Shown here: positions 7,212 to 16,512 of the stretch, in pieces
Layout: the number at the start of each line of letters is the position of its first letter
How positions within the stretch are numbered: position 1 is the stretch's first letter
Assembly: GCF_013377785.1 (NCBI RefSeq)
Contig: NZ_JABXWT010000020.1
Location: 1-64,000 of the forward strand
Direction: 5' to 3'
DNA: 64,000 nucleotides
Origin: Ruegeria haliotis
GTDB lineage: Bacteria > Pseudomonadota > Alphaproteobacteria > Rhodobacterales > Rhodobacteraceae
Made by a program: the position numbers and the translations under genes
The notes under the pieces: generated by a model
The model's input: only the letters and a program-made list of their open reading frames with translations
Databases searched by the model: none
Told to the model about the DNA's origin: nothing

Positions 7212-9716
7212 TTAGTTTTCCAGCGCCTGTGCTTGACCGACCCAGTTGTCCCCTTCGATGCGTCCGGGGAACCGCAACAGGTTGCTGACGATTTCGATCT
7301 CTGCATCGCCCCACACGGCAATTTGGTGGAAGTGAAAGATACCGTTGGCGTTGAGCAGTCGTTTCAGCGATGCGCCGATGCCGCGAATGCGGGTCAGGTC
7401 ATCTTCGGTCCCGTCCGGGACATCCAGAGCGCCGGGGATCGCGGTCATTGGCGTACCATCGTTCAAAGGTAGATCGTCGTCGGTTTCGACAACGGCGGAC
7501 CCTTGGCCTTTGCGCACGTCGGCGGCGCGGACGGCGGTGCCAAAGTTAAGTTCTGTCAGGTCTTCGATCTCTTCGATGGTGGACAGGAATTCCTGCACGC
7601 GGCTCAATTCATTGGCATCAAGAAATGCTTCGGCTTCGGTGGCGGTGTCGAGGAATTCCTGAGTGCCAAAGGACTCGGGCCAGGCGTCGAAGACTTGGGA
7701 TTGGTCAACGAGCAGGGCCAGCGACCGCAATTGGCCGTTCTCGGCCCAAACCGTGATTTTGAAGAACTTTCCGGGGATGCGGATATGGCGAAAGGGGCGG
7801 TCGTCGTCGCTGAATACGGGGCCTGTAAAGGAGACGACGCGCTGGTCTTCGGCGACCGCGTTGCGCAGTACGTAGTTTTCGGCGGCGCGCCAGAGGTTGC
7901 CCTTGCCAGTGCCCGGTTGCTCCTCGTCCGCGGTGCCTTGGTTGAAGAACCCGACCTGCGGCGCGGCGTTGGTCCAGAAGAACGTATCCAGTTCTGCGGC
8001 AAGGGCCCGGTTGTCGTCCCCCCATGCCGGATCCAGGCGGCGCACGAGGTGGCCCTTTTGGAACATGCGCGCGATGCGGTCCTTGGAACGGGGGTTCGGG
8101 AAGCCCGGCACTTTTTGCTTTTTGTAGATTTCGTCGCCTGAGTAATGGGATCGGTCAATGCGGTTGTCGGTTGACCAGCTGTCGGCTTCGGCACCGTCGA
8201 GCCCAGCGACGGTTTCGGCCAGCCCGCGGTCGGTGGCTTGCAGATCGGAAATGTTGCGGCTGGAGCGCCCGATGCTTTTGGCGGTTTTGCCGTCGATCAT
8301 GCAGGCGGTGAAAAACGCAAGGCGGCGGCGTTTGTTCGTCACGACGCTGAAATGGTGGTATTTGAGCTCAAACGGGTTGGCGCCGGGGACCGGGTCCAAG
8401 AGCGGGGCGGCATCGTCGCGTAGTCCCGGGCCAAGCTGAGGCAGGGGCACGTGAAAGCCGGGGATGAAGTCCGGCAAATAGCCGCGCCGATCCGAGAAGC
8501 TGTCGGATTCAGCGGTCGGTGAAGACGCTTGGGGCGTCGTCGCGGTTGGCTCGGGGGCAGGCTGTCCGGCCAGTGCGGGGATGCGCACAGAAACCTCCAG
8601 CGGTACGGTCCATGTTGCGGTGCCGTCCTCGGCCACTTCGACTCTTGAACCGGATTGGGGGGCGGGGGTGTTGCGTGCCGTGCTGCTTGGGCTTGCCCCG
8701 ATGCCTTCTGCGTTCAGCGCGGATGCGAGGCGTTCCTGCTGGAAGGCGGGTAGGCTACGCATTTGCGTGCGCAGGTTGCGCACGATGGAGCTGATGCGGA
8801 TGCCTTCGTTGATCTCGAAGGACGATGGATCGTCGACATCATCCCCATCAATCCAAGGTCCGCCCCAGTGATGCAACGCAATCATTTGCCATTCACTGTT
8901 GAACACGGGCGAGCCGGACGAGCCGCGCTCGGTATCCGCGAGATAGTGCAGCGCATCATCGAAGCGATTCACCAGGCGGTTTTCGCGCAGCACCACCTCT
9001 TTGAAGCGCCCACGCGGGTGCTGTATGATGTTGGCAAATTCCCCAATCATGTGTTTGTCGCCCGCATCCGAAAGCGGCGCGTTGCCATAGGCGACCAGTA
9101 CTTCGGGACCGTCCCATTTCGCACCCACTGCAAAGACGGTGTAGTCCAGCCCGTTGATGGGATGTGTGATGAAAAGGGACGGGTCGATACGGAAACGTGT
9201 GGGCTCGCGTACGGCCCCAGTGAGGCCACGTTCATAGTCAAATTCGAGCAGGCATTGCTCGGCTTTTGCGGGGCTGTCGATCACATGGTTGTTGGTCAGG
9301 AACAGGTCCGAGCCAATCAGTACGCCAGTGCCGTTGGGCTGCCCGGATTTGAAGGCGACGCGACCGACGGACCGGGCCTTGCGCGCACCGATCTCCAGAA
9401 ATGCGACAGAGACGAAATCCACCGTGTCGCCCCAAATGGCTTCGGCCCTGCCGCGTGCTAGTTCGGCGTCAACGCCTGCTTCGGCGGTGTAAGCTTCAGC
9501 GGCGACACCTCGTTGCGAAGACTGACGCCTAACTTGAGCACTAAGGAATTTGGCATCGCTCGGCGTCAGGTGCATCTTGCGCTGCATCCGGCGTTTGACG
9601 CGTTCATAGCTCGGTTCGCCGCCATAGGGGTTGTTGTTGCGAATTTCATGTAGCGAATAGGTGATGTCCGAATGGCACTGGCGAATTCGCTCGCGGACGA
9701 TTTCGTCTAGGGTCAT
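7212..9716 (-). CDS. Trypsin-like protease / NUC1 DNA-RNA nuclease / HhH three-domain fusion
   Basis: Residues 1-80 form a charged helical N-terminal module of unknown type. Residues 100-320 are a trypsin-like domain: His144 (TNNHVID), Asp191 (GLDYTVF) and Ser267 (RGSSGSPVF). A Pro/Ser/Thr linker (340-410) leads to a non-specific DNA/RNA endonuclease (NUC1/NucA) domain at about 445-680, with catalytic-type His556 (QKGHLVRR) and the metal-ligand Asn583 (FWTNAAPQ). Residues 772-830 are a helix-hairpin-helix module (LTRIRGIGASLKRLL, then GRIEGDNWVGQA), a nucleic-acid-binding type known from other alphaproteobacterial proteins. There is no signal peptide. All catalytic residues that I can check are present in both enzyme domains. 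Inference: the protease may cut the linker and release or activate the nuclease. It is divergent from the metallopeptidase gene at 10150 across a 433-base gap. Confidence 0.85.
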   Translation of the reverse strand: MTLDEIVRERIRQCHSDITYSLHEIRNNNPYGGEPSYERVKRRMQRKMHLTPSDAKFLSAQVRRQSSQRGVAAEAYTAEAGVDAELARGRAEAIWGDTVDFVSVAFLEIGARKARSVGRVAFKSGQPNGTGVLIGSDLFLTNNHVIDSPAKAEQCLLEFDYERGLTGAVREPTRFRIDPSLFITHPINGLDYTVFAVGAKWDGPEVLVAYGNAPLSDAGDKHMIGEFANIIQHPRGRFKEVVLRENRLVNRFDDALHYLADTERGSSGSPVFNSEWQMIALHHWGGPWIDGDDVDDPSSFEINEGIRISSIVRNLRTQMRSLPAFQQERLASALNAEGIGASPSSTARNTPAPQSGSRVEVAEDGTATWTVPLEVSVRIPALAGQPAPEPTATTPQASSPTAESDSFSDRRGYLPDFIPGFHVPLPQLGPGLRDDAAPLLDPVPGANPFELKYHHFSVVTNKRRRLAFFTACMIDGKTAKSIGRSSRNISDLQATDRGLAETVAGLDGAEADSWSTDNRIDRSHYSGDEIYKKQKVPGFPNPRSKDRIARMFQKGHLVRRLDPAWGDDNRALAAELDTFFWTNAAPQVGFFNQGTADEEQPGTGKGNLWRAAENYVLRNAVAEDQRVVSFTGPVFSDDDRPFRHIRIPGKFFKITVWAENGQLRSLALLVDQSQVFDAWPESFGTQEFLDTATEAEAFLDANELSRVQEFLSTIEEIEDLTELNFGTAVRAADVRKGQGSAVVETDDDLPLNDGTPMTAIPGALDVPDGTEDDLTRIRGIGASLKRLLNANGIFHFHQIAVWGDAEIEIVSNLLRFPGRIEGDNWVGQAQALEN

Positions 9717-10149
9717 GCGCTCTCCAATTCTGATGCGCTCAATACGCTACGCCGGACGACAAGGGGTTTTGGTTAATATGGTGGGAGCTTAACACAGAAA
9801 CGGGCGGCTCTCTAGGTGTTGGACACAGCGCCAGAAGCCGGTGATTGCGGCGATATTGATTGCAGATTCAAACAGGTCACCTGAACTTTCTTGGCGATGT
9901 TTGCCTTGAATTGAGAACGCGTCATTCGACGACCAAAGATAAATGACGTCGGCGAGGTCAAACTGAGTAAGTGCGGCGTATTTAGGGTCGAGGCTGCTGC
10001 CTTGACGTTGTGTTTTCTTGTGCGAATCTCGTTAATGGTGTATTTTTAACAGATTATTCAGCACCTCCTTCGGTCGGAGCATTTTATACTATTTCTTATT
10101 TTACCCCTAGGCTCGCGCGTGAAGTGAGGCATTCAGGAGGGAGAAAATC
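9717..10149. other. Divergent promoter region of the protease/nuclease island
   Basis: No gene is supported here. An AT-rich stretch at 10030-10110 contains a -10-like TATACT at 10085-10090, without a convincing -35 box. A ribosome-binding site, aggaggg, lies at 10136-10142 before the ATG at 10150. Both flanking genes read outward, so promoters for each are expected here. Confidence 0.45.
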
Positions 10150-13005
10150 ATGGTAGATAATGTCATTCGCAACGAATACGGCGAAGTGGTCTACATGACC
10201 AATCCAACACAACCGATGCTCGAGTCCGCCGTACCTTTGGCGACGCCTCAACAGGTTGCCGATTGGTATTTGCGCTCCACGCGTGGTGAGGCTGGCTTGG
10301 CCGGGAACATGATGGAAGGTGACCCTGCGACCCATCTTGAGAGCGCGCAATCGCATCCTATGCTGACCTTTCAGAACGAAAAGGACATCGGCGGCACCAA
10401 GGTTGTGGTTTATCAGCAAACGCTGATGGGTCTCGACGTTTTCGGTGCGCGGATCGGGATGTCCTTGGATGGTGATAGCTTGGCGATGACATCGCTGCAA
10501 TCGTCCGCGCACGGCAACGTAATGATCGAAAACACGACAGCTTTTTCAGACACCACTGAGACACGGCCAGTCCGGAAGTCGGACCTCAAGAAATACTTGG
10601 GTTTTGGTCTGAAAGGGTCCGATAATATCCGGATCGAGCGGCAAGTCATCTACCGGTACGAGCCAGAGGAACGCGAAGAGCGGCATGAGCATCAAGGGTG
10701 CATTGTGGACACCACAGACATCCCCGCGCTGAAAGAACCTGATTTTGACGGTCTGGAAAAGGGAAAACACTACATCGCCGACGAGGTGCTTTTTGAGGCG
10801 CCACTGGGAAAGGGGCAGTCGCCCGTAAACTGGCGCGCGTTGGTCGAGCCCGAAACCGGCACAGTGCTCTACTTGCGGGCGCTCGTTGCATGCGCGACCG
10901 GGATGGTCTTTGATCGTGACCCGCAGACCCAAACAGGCGCGAACGTATCTGCCAACAGCACAAATGCGCAATTGAATCCGTTCCGCACCAACCAGACACT
11001 GCAAGGCCTGGTCGCCAACACGCCACAGGATCTGCGCGGTGAGTTTGTGCATGTTACCGAGACGCAAGTCCCAGCGCAGGCGCCACCTACGGTCGGGACA
11101 CCTGCCGGTGCCTTTAGTTACAACGCGCAGACCGAGAACTTCAACGCGGTCAACGCTTATCACAACAACGACCGGCTGTTCCGCACGATGCAGGACTATG
11201 GTTTCAACGTTCAGAACTACTTCAACGGAACCACCTTTCCAGTACCCGTGGACGCGCGCGCGCTCGGCGACGACATCAACGCGCAGGCGCCTGGTAATAC
11301 GAGCGGTAATGGATTGCGCGAATTGCGATACGGCAAGCTGGCCGCAGGTCAGACAATTGGGATTGCTACCTCGAACCGGGTCTGCTGGCACGAATTCGGT
11401 CACGCGTTGCTTTGGGATCATGTGAACAGTCCCAACTTTGGGTTCGCTCACTCTGCCGGTGACGCCCTGGCCGCGATCCTAAACGATCCCGGCACGAACG
11501 AGCACGACCGGTTCGCTACGTTCCCATGGGTGCTGGCCAGCGTGCAGGGCATTAGCCGCCGCCATGACCGCACTATCGGCTCCGGCTGGGCGTGGTTTGG
11601 ACCAAACTGGAACACGCAATATGGCGGCGAGCAGGTTTTGAGCACGACACTCTTCCGGCTATATCGCGCCATCGGCGGCGATGCTTCGAGTCTGACCGGG
11701 CAGCGTCGCGCAGCAGATTGGACAGCTTTTCTGATCTTCAAAGCGATTGGTCTTCTGACCTCTACCACGCAGTTCCCGGAGGTCTATGAAGGCAATCTTG
11801 AGACTGCCGATAAGACCACTACGAGCTTTAAGGGGATTCCGGGCGGTGCCGTTCACAAGGTCGTCCGCTGGTCCTTTGAGAAACAGGGGCTGTTCCAGCC
11901 TGGCGCCGCGCCAGGACAAGGCAATAATGTCAACACCGAAGGCAACCCGCCGGCGGTCGATGTGTATATCGACGATGGGCGGGGCGGTGAGTACCAATAC
12001 CAGGCAAACCATTGGTCGTGCCAAGACATGTGGGTGCGTCGTTCCGCTGATGGTGGGTCCGCCCATGAGCAACCCATCGTGGGGCAGACAAACTACATGT
12101 ATGTGCGCGTCAAGAACCGTGGCACGCAAACCGCGCACGCTGTCAGGGTGGATGCCTATCACGCATTACCGGGCACTGGCCTTGCCTTCCCCGACGATTG
12201 GCAGCCTATGGCCACTGCGAGCCTGCCTGCCTCAGGTTCAATTGCCTCTGGCGGAAGCACCATCGTTGGTCCTTTCGCCTTCGTACCAACTCAGGTCGGG
12301 CATGAATGCCTGTTAGCGATCGCACAAGCCGATGGTGACGCGGGCAACGACACAACGATCAACGGGACGGTTCCGGAACACAGGCTTGTGCCTTTCGACA
12401 ACAACATCGGCCAGCGCAACGTTAACCCGGTTCTGCCGAGCCTTCGTTCCCTGGTGCAGTGGTTCAGAGAGCACATCCTCTGGGTCCGGAACCCCTACAA
12501 GACGGTGGTCGTGGCCAAGATCGAAATCCAATTGCCGCGCTTCATGCGCCGACTTGGCTGGGAGATGAAGGTTGTTTCTCGGGGCGGTACCAAATTTGAG
12601 ATGGGGCCGCGAGAGACCCAGAAAGTGGTCCTGCAGATTGAGCCGGGCGAGCAGTTCGAGCCAGAACTCGCGCGCAAGGCAATCTCCGCGGGCGACGACA
12701 AAATCAACGTTGTAACCCATCTTGATGGCGAGATTTCGGGCGGCATGACCTACCAATTGTCGTTCGACACCGGAAAAGAGGAAAAGCCTGATCGTGAAGA
12801 CGAAAAACCGAAAGATCGGCCGGTCGTGGTCTCGCGACGTCCCACGATTGAGGAAATCCTCAAGATCCTGCGGGGACAGATCAGTCGAAGCGGAAGGAGC
12901 CCGATCCGAACGATCCGGCTAGAATTCGATTTCGAAGACGAATTTGAAATGGACGAACTCGATGAATTCGATGAGTTCGACGACGGCTTCGACACGGACG
13001 CCTGA
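10150..13005 (+). CDS. Large zinc metallopeptidase (HEFGH; M36/M4-like) with CARDB-like domain
   Basis: Residues 20-170 resemble an FTP-type propeptide (repeated beta-strand phrases such as VVVYQQTLMGLDVFGARIGM). The catalytic region spans about 330-560 with the zinc-binding HEFGH at 414-418 (CWHEFGHALLWDH) and a downstream FAHSAGDAL that could supply further ligands. A CARDB-like Ig-type domain follows at about 610-730 (MYVRVKNRGTQTAHAVRV). The last 40 residues are extremely acidic (alternating FE, DE, DEF). No signal peptide is present, unlike secreted fungalysins or thermolysins, so it either stays inside or uses a signal-less exporter. The start is fixed by aggaggg seven bases before the ATG. 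It heads a plus-strand run with the phosphatase and the M28 peptidase. Exact peptidase family is uncertain. Confidence 0.75.
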   Translation: MVDNVIRNEYGEVVYMTNPTQPMLESAVPLATPQQVADWYLRSTRGEAGLAGNMMEGDPATHLESAQSHPMLTFQNEKDIGGTKVVVYQQTLMGLDVFGARIGMSLDGDSLAMTSLQSSAHGNVMIENTTAFSDTTETRPVRKSDLKKYLGFGLKGSDNIRIERQVIYRYEPEEREERHEHQGCIVDTTDIPALKEPDFDGLEKGKHYIADEVLFEAPLGKGQSPVNWRALVEPETGTVLYLRALVACATGMVFDRDPQTQTGANVSANSTNAQLNPFRTNQTLQGLVANTPQDLRGEFVHVTETQVPAQAPPTVGTPAGAFSYNAQTENFNAVNAYHNNDRLFRTMQDYGFNVQNYFNGTTFPVPVDARALGDDINAQAPGNTSGNGLRELRYGKLAAGQTIGIATSNRVCWHEFGHALLWDHVNSPNFGFAHSAGDALAAILNDPGTNEHDRFATFPWVLASVQGISRRHDRTIGSGWAWFGPNWNTQYGGEQVLSTTLFRLYRAIGGDASSLTGQRRAADWTAFLIFKAIGLLTSTTQFPEVYEGNLETADKTTTSFKGIPGGAVHKVVRWSFEKQGLFQPGAAPGQGNNVNTEGNPPAVDVYIDDGRGGEYQYQANHWSCQDMWVRRSADGGSAHEQPIVGQTNYMYVRVKNRGTQTAHAVRVDAYHALPGTGLAFPDDWQPMATASLPASGSIASGGSTIVGPFAFVPTQVGHECLLAIAQADGDAGNDTTINGTVPEHRLVPFDNNIGQRNVNPVLPSLRSLVQWFREHILWVRNPYKTVVVAKIEIQLPRFMRRLGWEMKVVSRGGTKFEMGPRETQKVVLQIEPGEQFEPELARKAISAGDDKINVVTHLDGEISGGMTYQLSFDTGKEEKPDREDEKPKDRPVVVSRRPTIEEILKILRGQISRSGRSPIRTIRLEFDFEDEFEMDELDEFDEFDDGFDTDA

Positions 13006-13091
13006 ACTTCCCAATGACAGAGCGCCTCCGACTATGGCGAGATTTGCCACGGCCCGGGGGCGCACCATCACGAACCATTCAGGGAGGCTCA

Positions 13092-13631
13092 GTGTCAATG
13101 CTCAGACAGCGCCCGATACTCACCCGCCGCTTTCCGGTCCACAAGATCTTGCCAACACCAGTGATGCGTAGGCGCTATGCGCTGCGCTTGTGGACGGCGA
13201 CGATCATTCTTGTTCGGCACGCCGACATTGCACCCGGAGGTGCGGACCCCAGTCTTTCAGCCGCAGGTCAGGCACGCGCAGAATTGTTGCGTGATATGCT
13301 GCAGGACGAAGGTATTCGAGCAGTCTTTGTGACCAATACGAACCGCTCTCGGCAAACTGGGACGCCGACCGCGACGGCTGTAGGTGTGGTGCTTAGCAAC
13401 TATCCAGCGCTTGATGCGGCATGGTTAGCTGCCCGCGTGCGTTCGCACCATGCTGGGCAAACGGTGCTGGTGGTGGCGCATTCCAACACTGTGGACGACA
13501 TCGCGGCAGCGTTCGGCGCGTCGGGTGTGCTCGAGTTGGCCGAACACCAATTCGACCGCATGTTCGTGATCTCCCGCGCGTGGTGCACCTCCCGGCTCGT
13601 AAGCATGCGTTTTGGCGCACCCACGCCATAG
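13092..13631 (+). CDS. Histidine phosphatase (phosphoglycerate-mutase-like) family protein
   Basis: The LVRHAD motif supplies the phospho-acceptor His43, and VVAHSNT supplies the second catalytic His130, both numbered from GTG 13092. Glu/Asp positions between them fit a short phosphatase of the SixA/PhoE type more than a true phosphoglycerate mutase. The frame is open from 13014, but agggagg at 13081-13087 supports GTG 13092 or ATG 13098. The segment before the motif (RQRPILTRRF) is basic. It lies between two peptidases on the same strand, 86 bases after the metallopeptidase and 16 bases before the M28 gene, which suggests co-expression. Substrate is unknown. Confidence 0.7.
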   Translation: MSMLRQRPILTRRFPVHKILPTPVMRRRYALRLWTATIILVRHADIAPGGADPSLSAAGQARAELLRDMLQDEGIRAVFVTNTNRSRQTGTPTATAVGVVLSNYPALDAAWLAARVRSHHAGQTVLVVAHSNTVDDIAAAFGASGVLELAEHQFDRMFVISRAWCTSRLVSMRFGAPTP

Positions 13632-13647
13632 CAAAAAGGAGAATATC

Positions 13648-15741
13648 ATGCCCCCGATTACCCGTGCTATTGTGATGCTCGACCAGGCAAGCGGCGCGTT
13701 GCGCCTGGACCAGTCGGGTCAGGTATTGGGTCTTGATGTGGCACCTGGTCTCAGCGCCGCCCTTGAAGCCAGCCGGTCGGCCTTTGCGGGATTTGAGATT
13801 ACGCTGGTTGCGTCGCAGACGGATACCTCATCCGGCTTCTCTGACAATATTTTGAAAGGTTTCGAGCAACTGGGAATGCAGATCACATCGGTTCCGCCGA
13901 TCACCTATGCAAAGGACTCGGGTGATGCCTTAGCGGGCCTCGAAGTGCCCCGCACTCCAACGGCATTTGTCTCGGCTGACAGACGACTGCGCGGAGATGC
14001 TGAAAAGACCGGGTTTCTACCTGCGCCGCATCCTTTGCTGCTGCCGATGATGGCGAGGGGGCACGCGCCGATTGGGGCGCGGTTGACCGGTCCTCGTGAT
14101 ACGCTCCAGCGTTTCGCCTTGCAGCGCGGACTGCTCCCAATGTCCTTCCAACCTTCGCAAGTGGACGACGATTGGGCCCTGATTGCGCTCATGTCAGCCG
14201 AAGATCTCGCCGAGGCCGCGATTGCGCAGTTCGGGGTGTTACCTTTGGCTTATGACCCGCAGACAGAGGATCTTTTGTGGGCGCGTCTCGATGGCAATCT
14301 AGACGAGATGCGCGCAGCGCTTAAGGGAAGGTCTCTGGTCTATGCTGAGCAGAACCAAGTGTTGATTTCACTCAAGGCAGACGAAGATGCAAACGCATTC
14401 CACGTTCACGGTGCTCATGGTCATTCCGAGTTTCTTGCGCCTGATTCTGGGCTCCTGCAACCGCCACGCGCCGACGGCTTCGACTTTGAGACACCAGAGG
14501 TCGGTCGCCTTCCAGAGATCTTGGAGTCCGTCCGTGTAAGGCCAGACATTCGTAAGGCCATCCTTAGGCTGCGCCCGTCATGCGCTACCGTGACGGCGTC
14601 CTACAAGTCCGACCTGGACCGCTACACAGGGGTGACGGATTTGGATGCTCATGGGTCAATCGCATCCCGGCATTCGGCGCATCCTGACAACAAACGGGCT
14701 GAAGCGCAGCTTATGAACGACCTGCGTGCGATGGGGTATAGCCCGTGGTGCCACGACTTCACGCATGCCGGACAAGTGCACAGCAACATTATCGCCGATC
14801 TGCCCGGCGTCGGGCGGTTCCGTATTCGCCGCGAAATTCTTGAACGCTACCGTCGGATCCTGCGGGACCCAAGGCCGCGGCCGTGGAACCCGGTTATCCG
14901 CGAAATAGAAAGGGATTTTCCCGGGCAGGGTTTTGGAGAGCGGCTGCGCGCGCTTTCCGACGCCGAGATCCGATACGACATCGAGCGCATTCTGAAGCTT
15001 GAACCGTGGTTTCCTTGGTGGCAGCTCAAGTGCCCGATGCCTGGTCTTGGGGCACGCATTGTAATTGTTGGCGCGCATATGGACTCGACCGCGGGTTTTG
15101 AGCCTGACTATTCTGCTGGCAGTGACGCGGCTCCTGGATGCGACGACAACGGTTCAGGGGTTGCGGCTCTCTTGAGCCTTGCCCGATACTTCCGCAGTCT
15201 CGCCGGACAGCTCACCCACACTGTCAGGTTCTGCTTCTTCAACGCCGAAGAGTCGGGGCTGATCGGATCAAAGGCCTATGCCGCTGAACTTAAGAGCCAT
15301 GGCGCTCCGATCAAAGGCGTAGTCTGCGCAGACATGATCGGGTTTAACTCAGATGCGAGCCGGCTCTTTGAAGTCCATGCGGGCTACACAGATCCCGCCG
15401 TACGCGACCTGAGCATACCGCTGGCGGACAAGCTGGCCGCTGCGGCCGCCGAATACGGCGTTCTCGCTCCAGCGCAGATTTATAAGGGAACAAGCTGGAA
15501 CGGCGCGCCAGATCGGAGCGTCTATGACGGCGCAATCAATCGCTCTGATCATGCCGCTTTTCACCAGCATGGCTATGGCGCTGTGCTCGCCAGTGAGGAC
15601 TTCTTCGCCAACTATGCAACCGAGCCGTCAGCGGATCCAAATCCAAACTACCATCGGCAAAGTGATCAAGTCATAGACCTAGCTTATGCGCGCGATATCA
15701 CCTGTGCAGTAGGCCGCATGGTGACACTGATTGCATCATAA
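13648..15741 (+). CDS. M28-family zinc aminopeptidase-like protein with long N-terminal domain
   Basis: The start at 13648 follows aaaggag; an earlier in-frame ATG at 13612 lies inside the previous gene. The last 260 residues are an M28 peptidase with all ligands visible: His477 (GAHMDS), Asp500 (GCDDNGSG), general base Glu534 and ligand Glu535 (NAEESG), Asp562 (CADMIG) and His669 (NYHRQSD). The first ~340 residues are unlike usual PA or PDZ partners; they are rich in short beta/alpha units and have no motif that I recognise. No signal peptide is seen. M28 enzymes remove N-terminal residues or process dipeptides; here the link to the neighbouring protease suggests sequential protein degradation or maturation, by inference. 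Confidence 0.8.
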   Translation: MPPITRAIVMLDQASGALRLDQSGQVLGLDVAPGLSAALEASRSAFAGFEITLVASQTDTSSGFSDNILKGFEQLGMQITSVPPITYAKDSGDALAGLEVPRTPTAFVSADRRLRGDAEKTGFLPAPHPLLLPMMARGHAPIGARLTGPRDTLQRFALQRGLLPMSFQPSQVDDDWALIALMSAEDLAEAAIAQFGVLPLAYDPQTEDLLWARLDGNLDEMRAALKGRSLVYAEQNQVLISLKADEDANAFHVHGAHGHSEFLAPDSGLLQPPRADGFDFETPEVGRLPEILESVRVRPDIRKAILRLRPSCATVTASYKSDLDRYTGVTDLDAHGSIASRHSAHPDNKRAEAQLMNDLRAMGYSPWCHDFTHAGQVHSNIIADLPGVGRFRIRREILERYRRILRDPRPRPWNPVIREIERDFPGQGFGERLRALSDAEIRYDIERILKLEPWFPWWQLKCPMPGLGARIVIVGAHMDSTAGFEPDYSAGSDAAPGCDDNGSGVAALLSLARYFRSLAGQLTHTVRFCFFNAEESGLIGSKAYAAELKSHGAPIKGVVCADMIGFNSDASRLFEVHAGYTDPAVRDLSIPLADKLAAAAAEYGVLAPAQIYKGTSWNGAPDRSVYDGAINRSDHAAFHQHGYGAVLASEDFFANYATEPSADPNPNYHRQSDQVIDLAYARDITCAVGRMVTLIAS

Positions 15742-16512
15742 AAAGATGATCGGCATCTGTTCCGAATGTCGCTTTAGCTCGCAAAACAAGGTGACACGCC
15801 CGTATCTTGCGTTCTAGCTCTTCGGAAAACTGTCCGAGAGTATCCCAACCGAGCCTTTTTGACGGCAAACGTCTGGGCGGTTGCTGGTCGTGGTCAGTAA
15901 CTTTCAATGCACCCGGCAGCACCCTGTGAAACTTAGCAGTGGAAAGTGGTAAATTTAGTGAAACGTCCTTTGGAGCACCAGAAAAGTTAAGATACAAAAC
16001 TGGGTTACTTTCCGAACTCAGTTTGGTGTCTTAGCCCCCTAAAGAACTCTGCGCATGGATAGGAGGTCCGATTTATTGACGCATTGTGCTCTCGCCACCA
16101 TGGTGTCGACAGAACCACCCAAGAACGGTTGACGTTGTACATGTGCGGCGCGTTTTGCACACGCAAGGTTTTGCACTTCGGGCTCCAAAGTGGACGATTG
16201 CTGCAAACGCCAACCAATGTCCGCTTTTTGGAAGCCGCATTGCAGAGATGCTTATTGAAGCGAACGACAGCTCAGGGCCGGATCTGTCGCAGATCGCGTA
16301 CCCAGTCGTCTCATACAGCTGCACTTCTTGACTGACGCTCTTAAAGTGGGAGGTCGGAAACTGGGGCGATTGTCCGAGATGTTGAGGGTAGTGAGGGCTG
16401 TTTCGAGTGACCAAGCCATTTGATTGGAGCAGACATTCAACAAAACCGAACCCGACTGGCGTACGTGAAATGACGCTATAGTTGTCGCGGTTCCTTTCCG
16501 ATTGATGACCTC
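15742..16512. other. Long intergenic region, probably decayed sequence
   Basis: This region separates two convergent genes. Frames of 70-147 codons occur on the minus strand (for example 16516-16073), but none has a start with a ribosome-binding site, and their translations are Cys/Ser/Arg-rich without domain character. I see no RNA gene. It may contain remnants of a lost gene. Confidence 0.4.

Noticed and set aside
10546..11451. 301-codon frame opposite the metallopeptidase
   Set aside because: The opposite strand encodes the HEFGH enzyme with a ribosome-binding site; this frame has no features.
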